Origin: Gracilimonas sp040117685
Lineage (GTDB): Bacteria; Bacteroidota; Rhodothermia; Balneolales; Balneolaceae
Direction: 5' to 3'
NCBI RefSeq assembly: GCF_040117685.2
Contig: NZ_JBEDYP020000010.1
Coordinates: forward strand, 1 to 64,000
DNA length: 64,000 bases
Shown here: piece by piece, positions 63,864 to 64,000 of the stretch
Layout: each line of letters begins with the position of its first letter
Position numbering within the stretch: the first letter of the stretch is position 1
Position numbers and translations under genes: made by a program
Notes under the pieces: model-generated
What the model saw: only the letters and a program-made list of their open reading frames with translations
Told to the model about the DNA's origin: nothing
Database searches by the model: none

Positions 63864-64000
63864 TTAAAGAGTTAATATTTCAAAACTGTTTGACGGCAGG
63901 TTAACTTTGAGAACTCCGTCTTCCACACTAAACTCATTGCCGAATTGGGCTTCCAGATTTGAGTAGTCAAATTCGTCCCGGAGAAGTACTTCTACTTCCT
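63864..64000 (-). CDS. C-terminus of a gene continuing beyond the window
   Basis: Open frame on the minus strand giving 44 C-terminal residues (EVEVLLRDEFDYSNLEAQFG ... SFEILTL) and a TAA at 63864-63866, five bp before the amylase start. The ending with a short beta-rich stretch and FEILTL resembles C-terminal beta domains of GH13 or related sugar hydrolases, in line with its neighbours; the protein itself cannot be identified. Confidence 0.7.
   Translation of the reverse strand, partial: EVEVLLRDEFDYSNLEAQFGNEFSVEDGVLKVNLPSNSFEILTL

Noticed and set aside
1..64000. CRISPR arrays, tRNA/rRNA genes, IS elements, integron or phage attachment sites
   Set aside because: No regular repeat-spacer pattern, no cloverleaf-like intergenic stretch, and no transposase or integrase motif was seen in any frame.

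Overview
The window looks like chromosomal DNA from a free-living bacterium of the Bacteroidota/FCB side of the tree, most likely the Balneolota (Balneola/Gracilimonas-type). This is an inference from four things: exact copies of the Bacteroidota -7 promoter element TAnnTTTG in front of several genes; start sites without a Shine-Dalgarno sequence and with frequent TTG starts; a bacillithiol gene (bshB1); and families typical of that group (DUF6588, DUF6122, DUF4139/MuiA-like, Rho with a long disordered insert, atpD-atpC apart from the other ATP synthase genes). I saw no tRNA or rRNA gene, CRISPR array, transposase, integrase or prophage.

Layout. 1-4.5 kb: HD-domain phosphohydrolase, a stand-alone response regulator, folA-thyA (ATGA overlap) and mgtE. 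4.6-14.3 kb: one long minus-strand run, pfkA-pgi-dNK-DUF177-rpmF-plsX-fabH-fabD-fabG-acpP-fabF-rnc, the classic fatty-acid/L32/RNase III cluster preceded by upper glycolysis. 14.4-19.2 kb: polyprenyl diphosphate synthase, an LpxH-like phosphoesterase, a class A penicillin-binding protein and an isolated methyltransferase. 19.2-21.4 kb: atpD-atpC behind a structured 374-bp intergenic region. 21.4-34.3 kb: DUF4139 protein, rsmB, a small GxxExxY gene bracketed by related repeats, valS, a PcrA/UvrD helicase, an outer-membrane protein and lon. 34.4-37.8 kb: a secreted TIMP-like protein, DUF6122, rsgA and DUF6588. 37.8-45.0 kb: a complete MacAB-TolC-like ABC exporter whose locus is split by three small membrane-associated genes. 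45.2-60.1 kb: bshB1, a GNAT-RimK fusion, an inositol monophosphatase, rpiB-glyA-tatC, an FKBP lipoprotein, alr with a phytoene-desaturase-like oxidoreductase, a metallo-beta-lactamase-fold protein, rho, and folC-pabC-thioredoxin-fold. 60.1-60.9 kb: a VapBC-like toxin-antitoxin pair with a two-site palindromic operator. 60.9-64 kb: an alpha-glucan uptake/hydrolysis operon (MFS carrier, GH13 lipoprotein and the tail of one more gene).

Four genes (HD protein, folA, plsX, pgi) are each broken by a one-base shift. All four lie in the first 13 kb and three are core genes, and the first ~110 bases do not match the gene they run into. Poor consensus near a contig end is the simplest explanation, so I annotate each as one gene.

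I found no clearly new large system. The best leads are the three-gene small-protein module inside the ABC exporter locus with a 34-bp inverted repeat before tolC, the GxxExxY cassette with terminal repeats next to valS, the toxin-antitoxin operator, a thioredoxin-fold protein lacking both active-site cysteines, and near-leaderless promoters.
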